Source: Anaeromyces robustus (Eukaryota; Neocallimastigomycota; Neocallimastigomycetes; Neocallimastigales; Neocallimastigaceae). Taken from it: DNA of 46,192 nt. Below the pieces are notes generated by a model. That model made no database searches and was not told the origin of the DNA. It worked only from the letters and a program-made list of their open reading frames with translations. Shown here piece by piece: positions 17,201-30,634 of the stretch. Each line of letters starts with the position of its first letter. Position 1 is the first letter of the stretch. Location: positions 237,501-283,692 of the forward strand of contig MCFG01000035.1 of NCBI GenBank assembly GCA_002104895.1. Direction: 5' to 3'. A program made the translations under genes and the position numbers.

Positions 17201-20200
17201 TGTTTATCATTTGGTTCAATAGTTATTTTTGGTGTATTTTCTTTTCTATAATTTGGTAAACTATTCTTTCTCTCAGTGAAAACTGGAGCTTTTGGTTTTG
17301 GTACTGATTGAGTTAAAGCTTCAACATTTGGCCAATTGTTAAGAAGATTTTGTAAGGAAGCAGCACTCTTTGTCATATTTTTCTTACCTGCAGTTGGTGG
17401 AGTAATATCATCTTTAACATGTGGAACATCATTAGCTAACATTGGAGAATAATTATTATTATTGAAACGTGAAAGCATTGGAGTAGCATATTCCATTGGA
17501 ATAGAAGTTTGACTTAATTTTGAATGTGGTAAAGTTAATTCTTGATGACCAAGCATTGGAGTAGCATAACCATTTGGAACAATAGAACTACTAAAGTTTT
17601 TAGAAGCTAAATTACTTGATATTCCTCTAATATGAGATTGAGAAATGCCACCATAAGAACCAGTACGACTATGTCTACTTAATGGTTTAGAAACATTTTC
17701 AGATAATTTTGGTGTAGCTTCTTCAGCTAAATTTGGAGTTTCTTCAACAAAACCAGTTGGTATATTACTATTACTAACTTTTTCTTCATCTTCCTTTTTA
17801 ATTTCTACTGGAGATGAAACCATTTCCTTTTTACTTTCTTCCTTATTACTATTACTATTAAGACTACTAGTATCTGAAGATCTTTTCTTTAAAATATCAT
17901 CTAATGAATGAACTTTACCTGTACGAATTAAACTATCCATCTTTTTCTTTGAAATAACAATGAATTCATCATCATCATTATCTTCATCATCATTAATCAT
18001 ATTTTGAAGTTTAGAAAGATCATCATTTTTACCAATAGTCATAGAACCACTTTCACTCTTTTCCTTTTCCTTTTCCTTATCCTTATCCTTATCTTTATGA
18101 CTTGAACCTAAACTAAAGGTAGCACTTCTCTTCTTTAATATAGATATTGGTTTAGTAGCTGGTGAACTACTTTGTGAACGTCTTTTATGAAGTTTATGTT
18201 TCATTTCACTAAGATTCTTTTTGAAACTAGATTTTTTATTAAGAAGTTTAGATTCTCTTTTAATATTATTTTCTGTAATAGTAGTATTAGCTTCTTCATT
18301 TTCAACTTCTTCATTAACATCACTTTTACTTTTATAGGATGAACCATCGTCAATATTATGAACTTGAGAAAGGTTAGATTTTCCTGAAACAGAATTTCCT
18401 GAAGCGGAACCTTGAGAAGATTGACTATTGATTGTATTAGATCTTTTATTACCTAAAGCCATATATGGTATATCTGACATATTTCTCTTTTCATCAACAT
18501 TGACATTAGCTGGAGTTGAGAAACGGTAATTATTTGTAGTATTTTTATTATTAAAGGCAGGCATAGAATAATGATTTTGTTTGTAATTATCTGATGAATT
18601 TTGAGAATGACCAAGAGACTTGGATCTACCTCTTTGATGGGATTCCTTTGAAGATGATGATGGTGGAACAATACTAGTTTTATCTTCATGTTTATTAGCA
18701 ATATATTTCATTTCATAGATATTTGGAGTTGAAGTATATCTTTGATGATGATAATCATGCTTGAAATAATCAGTAGAACCGCTTTTATTAGTATTACTAT
18801 TTACATTAGCGTCTAACTCATTATCTAATACATCCTTACCAAAAATACTATCTCTTAAAATATTATTATTACTACTAACTGGAGAATGATTGTTATATGA
18901 GAAATATTTACCATCACCATTTCTTTCATTCTTTTTAACTTCTTCTTTAATAAATGAATTTGTTAAAGGATTTTTATCATGATTAATACCCTTTAAAATA
19001 CTTTCATCTAAAATTCCATTATCAATTTGTGAGACATCCATAATTGATTTTTTATTATAACTTTGGTAATTTAATCTTGGAGTTGGTTCTTCCATTTGAT
19101 CTTGACTCATACTTTGATTCAATATGAAAGAATTATATACATTTTGATCTTCATAAGAAACAATTCCTTGTACCATTCTTTGGAAAACGTGAATTTCATA
19201 ATTTTGTAACTTTTTAGTTTTACGAGATACAAATTTTATGGCACTAATATATTGTTGGAATAAACCTCTTTGAATATTACTCTGAATTATAAAAATATTT
19301 AATAGAAAAAATGAATACATTAATTTATTTACAAAAAAAAAAAATTGAAAATTTTAATAACTTTTTTTTTTTAAAAAAAAATAATAAAAAGAAATATTGA
19401 TTAAAAAAAACTTACTGGTTCTGGAGTACATCCTGGAAGCATACTTTTGGTTCTTTGTTTTTCTTCCATTTTTAATGTTTTTTCAATTTTCTTATCACTA
19501 AACTATTAAATTAAATGAATTTAAATAATAAAAAAAATTAAAATAATTATTAATATTAATTGTTTAAAATACTCTTTATCAGTTTATTAAAAATTTTTAT
19601 TTAAATAAAAATACATACTTTAACTTGCATAGATTTAAAGTCATCATTTAAAGGGAGAGCAAAATCTCTATTTAAAAATTCACTCTATTATTTATCAATA
19701 AAATAATAATAAAAAATAAAAAATTATTATTTATTCATTTTAATAGTTTTAAGAGTTTATTATTAAGTTTAACTATTTATAATTTATATGATTTAAATAC
19801 AAGTTTTTAATACGAACCATTTTCTTAAAACTTTCATATAAAATTCTATAAATTTTTAAAGAATTATGTATTTCTATTTATATATTTATTTATTAATATA
19901 AAAAAATAAATAGTTAATAAATTTATAAAAAAAAAAAGTAATTAAATTTAAAAATAACATTTTTTTTTAATTATAAAAAAAAAAGTAATTAAATTTAAAA
20001 ATAACATTTTTTTTTAATATAATTTAAATTTATATAATAGTATATAATTTTTATTAAAAAACATTAAAAATAAAAAATTTACCAGTTTGTTGTCCGGAAG
20101 ATTCAATAATAGCTCTCATAGGAGGATAACTCATAAAGGCATCATATGAAACTGAAAGTTCATTTATAGATGTAGCCAAATTAATCATTGCTGATTGATA

Positions 20201-20302
20201 TTTTGCTGCATTTTTTACGAGTTGATTATAAAGACCAAAAGTATCTTTAATATGATTTTTGTTTATGGTTGGAAATATTGTATTCTTTGAAGTATTAGAC
20301 AT
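14212..20302 (-). CDS. BAR/IMD-like and SH3 scaffold protein, 1832 aa, 5 exons
   Basis: Exons (minus strand): 20302-20083, 19873-19818, 19684-19619, 19502-19416, 19281-14212; all phases agree and the total is 1833 codons with the stop. Residues 1 to about 210 form a helical region spread over the small exons (TFGLYNQLVKNAAKYQSAMI, HNSLKIYRILYESFKKM, KKIEKTLKMEEKQR). It resembles the BAR/IMD superfamily, which binds and bends membranes. The middle of about 1550 residues is low-complexity and acidic/Ser/Asn-rich, with a repeated ATPML motif, a Gln-rich run and a proline-rich segment near PPQRPGTPNAPNTPVFP. A canonical SH3 domain ends the protein at about 1768-1829 (VALYPYNARDGRELSF, GEWVYGY, YGWVPKSYLKI). 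A role at the cortex linking membrane curvature to actin or polarity is inferred from this layout. The BAR/IMD call rests on pattern reading and is less sure than the SH3. The exon 2 donor (ATG|GTTCGT) is atypical but is the only phase-consistent choice found. Confidence 0.82.
19931..20017. repeat. Two-copy 47-bp tandem repeat in an intron
   Basis: GTAATTAAATTTAAAAATAA plus its flanking A and T runs occurs at 19938 and again at 19985. The pair lies inside intron 1 (20082-19874) of the BAR/IMD-SH3 gene. Confidence 0.85.
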
Positions 20303-23106
20303 TTTGATTATTATTTTCTTTTAATTTTTTTATAATATGTATATTTTTAAAAAAGTCTTTTGTTCAAAAAAAAATACTGTATTCTATATTTTTTTTCTAA
20401 ATTGTTTTATATATATTTTATAATATTATATTATGAATATAAAAATTATTTTATTCTATTATTTTTTTTAAAATAATTTAAAATTTCTTTTTTTTTTTTT
20501 TTTCTTTCTTCTTTATTATATAATAAAATTAAATAGTAAAAGATTTTTGTGTTTGTATTATCTTTTGTTATTAATTATTAAATATTTACAATGATATTGT
20601 TATTATTTATTATATATTTTATTAAATCTTTTTTTTATATATATGTCTAGTTTATTATTTTTTTATTTTTATTAAAAAAATAAGTAAAAAAAAAAGTATA
20701 ATAAATTATTATCTTTTTTTTTTCTGATAATAGTAAAATAAAAAATAAAAATTTATTATTTTTATAAAAGAAGTTATATAATTAAGTTTATTGTTATTTG
20801 GTTAGAAAAAAAACCATTCAAGTACAACTTAATATAAATGCTACTTTTCTAATTTATTTTTATTTATTTACTATATTATTATATTTATTCTATTATGTTT
20901 ATATATATCTTTTGAAATATTTTAATAATAAAATAAATTTATTGATAGTATTATTTTATTATTAAATTATTAAAAGATTGATTGTTTTAAAAAAGCTTTA
21001 TTTTAATTAATTCTATTGTATATATATTATTGATTTTAATTAAAAAAAAAAAAGCATGATACTATTTTATTAGTTATATAATATTGTGTTAACCTGTAAT
21101 AAAATAATCACACTGTTGTTTTTTTTTTTTTTTTATTAATTTATTGAGTACTTTAATAAATAAACTCTATATAATAAATAATAGCATTTATACTGAAGAA
21201 AAAAAAAAGAAAATATTATTAATAAAAAAAGAAATTTATTTAGTCTTGAAGAAAAAAAAAAAGAAAAAAAATATTAAAATAGAAGAAATCTTATCTATTA
21301 TATATAAATTTAATATTTCATATAATAATTTAATATATAAAAAAAAAATATTAATAAATAAAATATTAATAGAAATCTTAATAATTATTTAAAAACCAAA
21401 ATATTAATATTATATTTAATATTAATATTTTAATATTTAAATATTATAATTATTATTATTCAATAATAATCGTTTATTATTATTATTATGAATTATTATT
21501 ATTAAAAAAAAAAAAAAAAAAGCCGTTTTTTTTATATATATATTTTATTTTATTACTTTATTTTCTTCTTTCTATTTTATTTTATTATTATCAAATAAAT
21601 AATATAATATAATATAAAAAAAATTGACTATAAACCTTATTTATTAATATTCTATAATATATATAATTTTTTAATTTATTTTGTAATATTTTATTGAATG
21701 AAAAAAAATTTTTTTTTGATTTATCTAAAATTATTATAATATTACATTTTTTTTTTGGAAGAGTATTAATTTTTTATAATATTTAATTAATATTATTATA
21801 TTATATTATATTATTCAAATATATTATAATATAATAGTTATTGTTTTGATTAATAAAAAAAAAAAACATTTTTTCTTTTAAAAAATTTAATATAATATAT
21901 TAATTTAAGTAATTCTATTATATTATATATAATATAATAAATTTTTAACAAAAAAATGATTTTTTAATATTTCGTGTAACCAGTTATTTAATTTTATAAT
22001 TATTAAAATAATTATATTTGAATAATATGATAATATATTAATAATTAATTAAAAAAAGAAATATTAAATATTAAATTCATTTCTTAAAGAATTAAATTAA
22101 GTACCATATTATAATATATTGTAATATATAGAAATATATTAATTTCATTTCTTTAAAATAAAATATAAATATAAAAAATATATTAATTAATTATATTCTG
22201 TACTAGTATATATATTAAATATATAAAATTAAAATTTATTAAATAAAATTTATATAAAATATATTAATAGAAAATTTTATATTTATTTTCTAATAAATAA
22301 AAATTAAGCATATAATTTATTTTGTGCACACTTTTTAAATTAAAACGACTCGGTTAGAATGTACTAAAATATATAGAAATAATATATTAAAATAAATCAG
22401 AATTACATATCAATTCAATTTCTCAGTTGAATTTCTCAAAATATAAATATTAATAAGAAATAATAGTAAAAAATGTTTATTAAAGTAAATAATAATAAAA
22501 TAAATAATAATAACTATTATAAATAATGATAATATTAATATATTAAGAAATATAATCAATTTTATATTTAATTATTTATTGATTTTAAGTAAACATTTTT
22601 TTAATACGTAATAATAAATAATAATAAAGACATTTAATATATAAATTATTATTTATTATTAAATATTCTTTAATAATTAATTTCAAAATTATTTATTTGT
22701 AACAAAATAAAAACAAAAAAAGAAATAAAAAATTATTAAATATTAAACATTAAATATTAAATATTGAAATACTGAAATATTGAAATATAAACTATTTGAT
22801 GTAACTCGTTAGTTAATAATAATTGTTGGTATTAATAAAAAAATAACAATAAGTATTATTTCTTTAATATAATAATTAATAATTATTAAATTATATTTAT
22901 TTATTTAATTATTTATTTATTTATTAATTATTTATTTAATTATTTAATTATTTATTTAATTATTTAATAACATTTCTATTTATTTAATTAATTAGTATTT
23001 CTTTAATCAATTAATTAATATTTATTTATTATTCAACTAGTAATATTCATTGTAATATTCATAATATTCAATATTTTATTTTCCATTAGAAATGTTAAGT
23101 ATGTAT

Positions 23107-23175
23107 GGTTCTTCAATCTTAATAAATCATTTATTATATATTAAGATTAAATATGATAAGAAAAGCAAAAGAACC
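23107..23175. other. Nested inverted repeats
   Basis: GGTTCTT (23107-23113) pairs with AAGAACC (23169-23175). Inside them AATCTTAAT (23115-23123) pairs with ATTAAGATT (23140-23148). Together they could form an interrupted hairpin of about 69 bases. Its role is unknown. Confidence 0.45.
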
Positions 23176-23407
23176 AACTATAGGTAGTTAATAATATAAT
23201 CAATAATTTTTAATTTGTTCAACAATATCTAATATATGATAATAATTTTAATTCTCATAGCTAAATGATATATAATTATAGTAATTATAGTATATAATTA
23301 TTTTATTATTAAATGAGCAAAAATTCATTTATATCTTTATTAATAATAAAAACTTGAACTGCTATTATAACAAAAATAAAAATGGTGAATTTATTTAATT
23401 ATTATTT

Positions 23408-23473
23408 ATTATTTATTTATTTATTTATTTATTTGTTTGTTTATTTATTTATTTATTTATTTATTATTTAATT

Positions 23474-23562
<89 letters not shown>

Positions 23563-23568
23563 TTATTT

Positions 23569-23621
<53 letters not shown>

Positions 23622-23665
23622 TTATTTAATTATTTATTATTTATTATTTATTATTTATTATTTAT
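23408..23665. repeat. (TTTA)n compound microsatellite
   Basis: Dozens of TTTA units are broken by a few TTTG and TTA variants and by three ATTATTTAATTA interruptions. The end grades into ATTATTT repeats. Confidence 0.9.
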
Positions 23666-24730
23666 TATTATTAAAATAACTCGCGTGTTTTTTTATTATA
23701 GTACAACATATTTTTAGTAATATTAATTTATTAATTAATTAATATTTGATTTTTATAACTTTTATATATTACATTCTATTATATTCTATTCTATTGTATA
23801 TTATAAATAAATTAATATATTAATATTAATCTCAATTAAAAAATATTATTATATGTACAATTATATTATTATATATAATATATATAATATACATTTATAA
23901 TAATAATATATATAATATATATTCAATGATTAAAATGCATTGTTACTATTTATAGGTTGACAAATAAAATGATGAGCGGTTAACTTAAAAATCTTAAAAA
24001 ATAATTTAAATTTTTTATTTAATTAATAATATAATTAAATTAAATCATAAAATATATTTCATAAATTTCAATATAAAATAAAATAAAATACAAAAAATTA
24101 TATATTGCGGCTTAAAAAAAATTTCTGCGTTGTTAGAAAAGTAACAAAATATTTTAGCTTAATAATGATTAACAAACTAATAATAATTATTATGATTAAC
24201 TATTAATTATTATTATTTAATCCATTTACTCTTTAAATAACCTACATAGTCTTTCTTTTCTCTAATAGATTTATATTTATTTATAAGAAAGAAATATAAT
24301 GTATTGAAAATCCATTTTAAATAATTAATAATTTTATATTTTTGAATGTAAATGAATGATTAAAAAGAAAAGGATAAATTCCTTTTACACTATTAATAAT
24401 TATAAAAAATAAAATTTTATATAATTTTATATTTTTATAAATGTTCTTAAATAGGAATACTTTTTTTTTTTACATTTTTATTATTTTGGTATAATTAAAA
24501 CTCTAATAAATACTAATTCTAATTAAAAAAAAAAAAAAACAACCACAAGAAAGAAAAAAAAAACACAAATTAAATATATAAATCTAAAACATAAAACATA
24601 AAACTTAAAACTAAAAAATAATAAAAAAAAAAAAGTAAACAAAATTTTTTTTAAATGCGGACAAAATAAAAAACGTATTTGAAATTGTAATTGTAAAATG
24701 TATTGTAAATGTATATGAAATTGTAATTGT

Positions 24731-24759
24731 AATAATATTGTTCATCTCACAATATTATT
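24731..24759. other. 10-bp hairpin with GC-containing loop
   Basis: AATAATATTG (24731-24740) and CAATATTATT (24750-24759) are exact reverse complements around the loop TTCATCTCA. It follows two copies of a GAAATTGTAATTGTAA motif (about 24681-24734). Its function is unknown. Confidence 0.45.
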
Positions 24760-25949
24760 ATTATTATTATTTAATATTAATAATTATTAATATTAAATAT
24801 GTCTTAACCTTTTTTTTTTTTTTTGGTACTTTTATTAATTATCATGTTAAAAATATGTAATAGTTAATAACAAAATAATTAATATAGAAAAAAAAAATGG
24901 TATTTATTTATTATGTGTATGATTTATTAACATAAAATAAAAAGATATATAAAATTTAATTTTATTATTATATAAATTTCTAACTTTTCTTTTTTTTATA
25001 AAAGTAATAAATGTAGAATATTAGTTTTTATTTATATTATTATAAGTTTAACTTTAATAATTTATATAATTAATTATGAAATATGGAATATAAAATATAA
25101 ATAAACTAAATAGGAATAACCGTTTAATTCCCAAGTATAAAAATAAGTTAAAGTAATGAATTATAATTAATTAAAATTAATAATTAATAAGAATCTAATA
25201 AAATACTCTTATTATTTAAAACGAAATAAAAAATAAAATAAACTGATCATTAATAATAAATATAGTTGTTCTTAAAATGACTTTTGTAAGAATTTTCTTT
25301 TCTTTTTTATTTATTTTTATTTTTTTAATTATTTATAATAAAAACAATTGATTAATAAATATAAATATAAATATAAATATAAATATAAATATAAATATAA
25401 AAGTAAAAAAATTAGATGTTATTATTTATTAATTAATTAATTATTTCCTAATTTTGGTTATATAAAAATTGAAAATTAATACATAAAAAATATTCATATA
25501 ACTTTTAAACTAAAATAATAGTAATTATTCTTCTCCACACACAACCTCAATTTATTAATAAATTAAAAAAAATTCTTTTTTGAGATTTTCAATAACTTTA
25601 ATATTTCCAATCATATTTATTTAATAATAATTATAAAGTCATGTATTAAATGATTATATATAATATTTTAATTTATCTATTAAATAATTTATTTTATTCA
25701 TTAAAAATATTGCAATTTATTAATTAATAATTCATTTATTTACTTATTAAGGATATTTTTATTATATAATATAATAGAATCATCTAAATTACTAATAAAA
25801 AAGTAAATATTATTTATTATATATATTATATATTATTATAAATAATTATAAACAATAAAATTTAATATCTATTCCAAATAGAGATATATAACAAAAACTT
25901 TTTTAATGTAATTATTAATTATGGTATTAATTTTTTTCTATATATTTTG

Positions 25950-26055
25950 TAGGCCTTTTTATACAACTGTTCATACCTTCTGAATGTCAAGATTCATGGT
26001 TGTAATTAGTATACAGTATCGTTCTGTTTAATGCATATTCTAAATATGTTAATAA
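25950..26055. other. Base-richer island, possible exon relic
   Basis: About 100 bases contain far more G and C than the flanks (AGGCCTTTTTATACAACTG and what follows). One + strand frame reads YFVGLFIQLFIPSECQDSWL before a stop, which looks like a hydrophobic segment followed by a Cys. No start, splice partner or family is recognised. It could be a decayed exon or a small RNA. Confidence 0.25.
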
Positions 26056-26805
26056 AACTTTTATAAAGTTGAAGTAAATATGAAAAAAAAATAATAATAT
26101 TAAAAAAATTATTATTATATCATAATTATTTATATTATTTCATTTTTTTTAAGTTAATAATATATATGATGATAGATTTATAATATTCACTACTTCTATC
26201 AAAATAAAATTTAATACTCTTTTTGACATTTAAGAAAAATTTTTAATCTAGAATATTCAAATAACATTTAATTATAAAATATAAAAGTATTATTATAATA
26301 CATAAAAACTATTTTGTATTTAATATTTTTTTTATTATATATTATTATTAATCATCATTTTAATTATTAATTATTAATTATTAATTATTTATAAATTACA
26401 TTTAATTATTTAAATTCTTAAATATATTTTGTCAAGTTTTTATAAAAATTTCTTCTAAGTTTTAGTTATTATTATTATTATTTTTTTATTAATATATATA
26501 TATATTTTATTTGATTTTTTAGTTTTTTGATTTAATATATCAAAAATAATTTAAATTTTTTTATTTTACTATTATATAAAATATAAAAAATTAGCCTATC
26601 AAAATGATTTTAAAAATTTAAAATTTTTTTTTTTTTTTTAAATAAATATTTATTTTTACTTTTTAATTTAAAGAAAATTATTTATTAATAAATATTATAT
26701 TTATATATATATATATAAATATATAAAAGTTTTTTTTATTATATATATATTTTTTTAATATTAAAACTTATTAAATATATAACAATAAAATAAATAATAG
26801 TAATA

Positions 26806-29448
26806 ATGAATGAAGTAACAGAAAAAACAACAACAACGGAAACAAATAAAGATAATAAAAAGAAAACTATAGTACAAGTTGTAGATGAAAAAACCAATTT
26901 AAAAACTAGAGTAGAAATTACGGATGAAAATTCCAATAAAAAAATATTTTATAGAGTGAATAAAAAACAAAAAAATAAAAAAAAGAGACCAAATGATGAC
27001 CCGGAACATCCACCTCAACCAGGTCCAAATCAATGTCATTATTTTGTAAAAAGAAAAAATAGATATTGTCATTTATGTACCAAAAAAGGAAAACTTTATT
27101 GTGGAGAACATGCTGTATTCGATCCTGAAAATCAAGAAAGAATTCCTTGTCCATATGATAATGCACAGTAATTATTTATTTATTATTATTATATACATAT
27201 ATTATATATATTATTATTATTATATAAATAAACATTTTTATATATATTATATATTCTTAATTTTATAAAAAAGAATTAATATAATTAATATTAAATTTCA
27301 AAATCTTTGAATTTATAATGAAATCTTTTTAAAAAATTATTTATTTAAAAATATAATTTATATTTAATATAATAATATTAATAATACTAATACTAATACT
27401 AATAATAATATAATTTATTTATAATAATAATAATATATTTTTATTTTCTTTATTATATCTATCTAATTACCTATAAAAAATTAAAATAGTTCTGTTGTTA
27501 AAAAAGATCTTCAAAAGCATTTAGAACGTTGTAATTCTAGACCAAGACCAAAAGATGAATGTTATGAAGAAAATTGTAATATTAGAGATATAAAAGCTTT
27601 AGAAAAAACTAAAGAAAAAACTCCAAGAGAAGAATTAAAAGAAATGTCAAAAGAAGATTTTGATAAATTTGTTGAAAGAATATTAAATGCTTATAATGAT
27701 GCTTTTAAAGACCAAGAAATTCCAACTGAAATTTTAGACCATGAAGCATTAAATGAAAGAAAGTTTGTATAGTTTTATTTATATATATTAGTTTAATTAT
27801 TTAAAATTATATATATATGTATTTTTTTTAAATATAATATCTAAATATATTTAATTTTTTTTTTTAAAAATTTTATCTATATATATTATATAAATCAATA
27901 ATAAAATAATTAAAAAAAAAAAAAAAAAAAAAAAAGAATTGAAACTCATGGAGGAAAACATGCTATTCAACAGGTAATTAATTTTGAAAAAATGATATTT
28001 TTTTTTTTAATTTAATAAATATATATATATATATATTTATATATTAAAAAAAAAAAAAATTTAAAATCAAATTTCAAAATTCATTTTTATTAAATAATAT
28101 AAATATTTTATATTATATTAATAATAAAAAAATTATCATTATTAATATATTATTATCATTTATATATATACATATATTTATATATTTATATTAAAGGCTT
28201 CTATTCTTGGACATTTAGGAAAAATTAATTCTCTTGAAAAAGAAGATGTTTATGTTGAATTTGGTGCAGGTAAAGGTGAATTAACTTATTATGTAAGAAA
28301 AGCTGTAGGAGATCCATCTACATATATTCTTGTTGATAGACGTAACTTTAGAATGAAGGTATATATATACAATAAATATATATATATTTATATATACAAT
28401 AAATATATATATATTTATATATATATATATATATAAATAGTAAAATTTTATATATTTGAAATTTCTTAAAATTTTTTATTTTCAATATGATATGTAATTT
28501 TTCATTTTTATCATCATCATTATCATCATAATAATAATAATAATAATAATAATTCTTTATTATTATAAATAGTTTGATAGAGAAAATAAGAAAAAGAAGG
28601 GAGAAAATAATGATAATGAAGAAAGTATAAATGATAATAATGAATCTAGTATAGAAACTTCCAATGTAACTACAAATTCTAGTATGTCAGATAAAGATTT
28701 AACAATACAAAAAAGATTATATATGGATATCAAAGATTTATGTCTTTCAAAATTAAGTTTATTAAAAGATAAAAAATTAGTAGCTGTTTCAAAACATTTA
28801 TGTGGTTGTGCTACAGATTTAACTTTAAAATGTTTAGTTAATTATACTGATGCTGTACCAAAGTAAATATAAATATAAATATATATATAAATATAAAAAT
28901 TAATAATAAAATTATATAATATAATACATACTTAAAATATACATATATATATTGTTTAATCAATATTAATTATTCTATAATTTTATTATTATAATTATTA
29001 ATTGTTTTTTTATCTATTTATTTATTTAGTTCTGTAAAATCAGTATTTATTGCATTATGTTGTCATCAAATTTGTAAATATGGTATGTACTGTAATCCAG
29101 AATATCTTACTCATTATGGATTTAATCAAGAAGATTTTGAGAAAATTTGTGTTCTTACTACATGGGCTATATGTGGTAAACGTGAATCTAAATCAGAAAA
29201 AGAAAGTGATAATAATAATAATAATAATAAAAATGGAGAAGAAGAAGAAGAAGATGATGATGATGAAGAAGAAGCAAAAGATGAATTAAAGAAAACTGAA
29301 TTAGAAGATGGTAATGAAAATCCAGATGAGTAAGTATTATAATAATTATAAATATGAATTTATTGATTTTATTATATATAATTATATAATTAATTAATTA
29401 ATATATATAATATATATATATATATTTTGTAATATTAATTATTATAAA

Positions 29449-29509
<61 letters not shown>

Positions 29510-29772
29510 TTATTATTATTATTATTTTAAATGTTAATATTTATATAATTAATTAATTTTTTTTTTAATTCAATCATATTAATATTAGACCTCATTGGTC
29601 AGGTATGACATTTGAAGAAAGAACCGCTTTTGGTAGAAAATGTAAACGTTTCTTAGATATGGGTAGAGTTCATTATTTAAGAGATCACGGTTATAAAAAT
29701 GTTAGATTAGTACATTATGTTACTCAAAAATATTCATTAGAAAATTGTGCTTTAATTGTTAATAATATGTAA
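26806..29772 (+). CDS. TRM13: tRNA 2'-O-methyltransferase TRM13, 535 aa, 7 exons
   Basis: Exons: 26806-27167, 27490-27762, 27937-27973, 28197-28358, 28573-28862, 29030-29329, 29589-29772; phases agree and the total is 536 codons with the stop. TRM13 methylates the 2'-OH of residue 4 in the acceptor stem of certain tRNAs (in yeast tRNA-Pro, -His and -Gly). The order of parts fits the family. A CCCH zinc finger has C77, C88, C91, C99 and H102 as candidate ligands. A CHHC finger of the U11-48K type has C115, H121, H131 and C135 (IPCPYDNA then HLERCNSRP). The Rossmann-like methyltransferase domain has the AdoMet loop VEFGAGKGEL at 244-253, the family signature SKHLCGCATDLTLKCL (351-366), an ALCCHQ motif near 383-388 and the C-terminal HWSGMTFEER block. 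Low-complexity Asn/acidic inserts at about 289-318 and 410-440 are additions in this lineage. The protein should act in nucleus or cytosol as a single-copy housekeeping gene. Confidence 0.95.
29450..29525. repeat. (ATT)n microsatellite in a TRM13 intron
   Basis: Over 20 ATT units with one interruption fill about a third of intron 6 (29330-29588). Confidence 0.9.
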
Positions 29773-30634
29773 GAAAAAAAATAGAAGAAAAAAAGAAAAA
29801 AAGAAAAAAAAAAAGAAAAAAAATTATAAACAAATAAATAATATTGTAGAAGAAAATAATAATAATAATTATTATTTTTCTTTTTTTCCCTTTCCTAATA
29901 ATAGAATTTTTATATAGAAATAAAAAAAAAAAAAATTCAAAATTTTTTTTTAATTTATTTAAAAGATCATTAAGATCAATAGTACTAATAATAAATAATA
30001 ATAATAAATAAATCGTAATTCATAAATAAATTATTTAATATAAAAATAATTAATAATTAATAAATTAAAGAAAACAATAATTAAATAAAATTAATAGAAA
30101 GATAGAAAGTTTTAGATAACCATAATTTATAATTCTTATAATTTTATATATAAATTAATCCATTCCTTATTAATCAATTATTATTTATAAATATTATAAT
30201 AAATAACATTTAATCATTATTCTTAATTATGATAAATGAAAAATAAAATAAAAAAAAAAAAAAATCAAAATAATAATTTTTTAATTATTTAATATTAATT
30301 GCATTTTCTTATTTTTCCTTTTTTTTTTTTTATTATATACATTTAAAGGAGTTTTTATTTTATAATTATTACTTATTTATTTTTATTATAAATATTTTAT
30401 TTATTTATTTTTCTTTATTATATTTATATATATAATTGCAATTGTTTTTTTTTTTTTTTATTATTTTTCTTTTTATAATTTATTATCTATTATTTATTCT
30501 TTTATTATTTTTTTCTTTTATTTTTTTTTTTTTTTTTTTTTTTAAATTAACATCATTATTTTATTTTTAAATTTTTAAATTTATTTATCAATTAAACATT
30601 TTTATCATTAATACTATTGTTATTATTAGTTATT
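29773..30634. other. Intergenic region between convergent genes
   Basis: 3' flanks of TRM13 (+) and the RING ligase gene (-). There is a purine-rich AAAGAAAAA tract just after the TRM13 stop, then A/T homopolymers and T-rich runs up to the ligase stop. No gene is seen. Confidence 0.65.

Larger units (their letters stand above)
20303..26805. other. 6.5-kb gene-free AT-rich region between divergent genes
   Basis: Divergent starts (BAR/IMD-SH3 on -, TRM13 on +) flank this longest gap of the window. It holds T and A homopolymers, AT/ATT/TTTA repeats, a long TTTA tract (about 23408-23665), nested inverted repeats (23107-23175), a 10-bp hairpin (24731-24759) and one base-richer island at about 25950-26055. 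No open frame of believable composition, no tRNA and no recognised transposon was found. Confidence 0.6.

Noticed and set aside
21144-21392. 82-codon Lys/Ile frame
   Set aside because: Starts without ATG, translates A/T homopolymers only and has no domain-like pattern.
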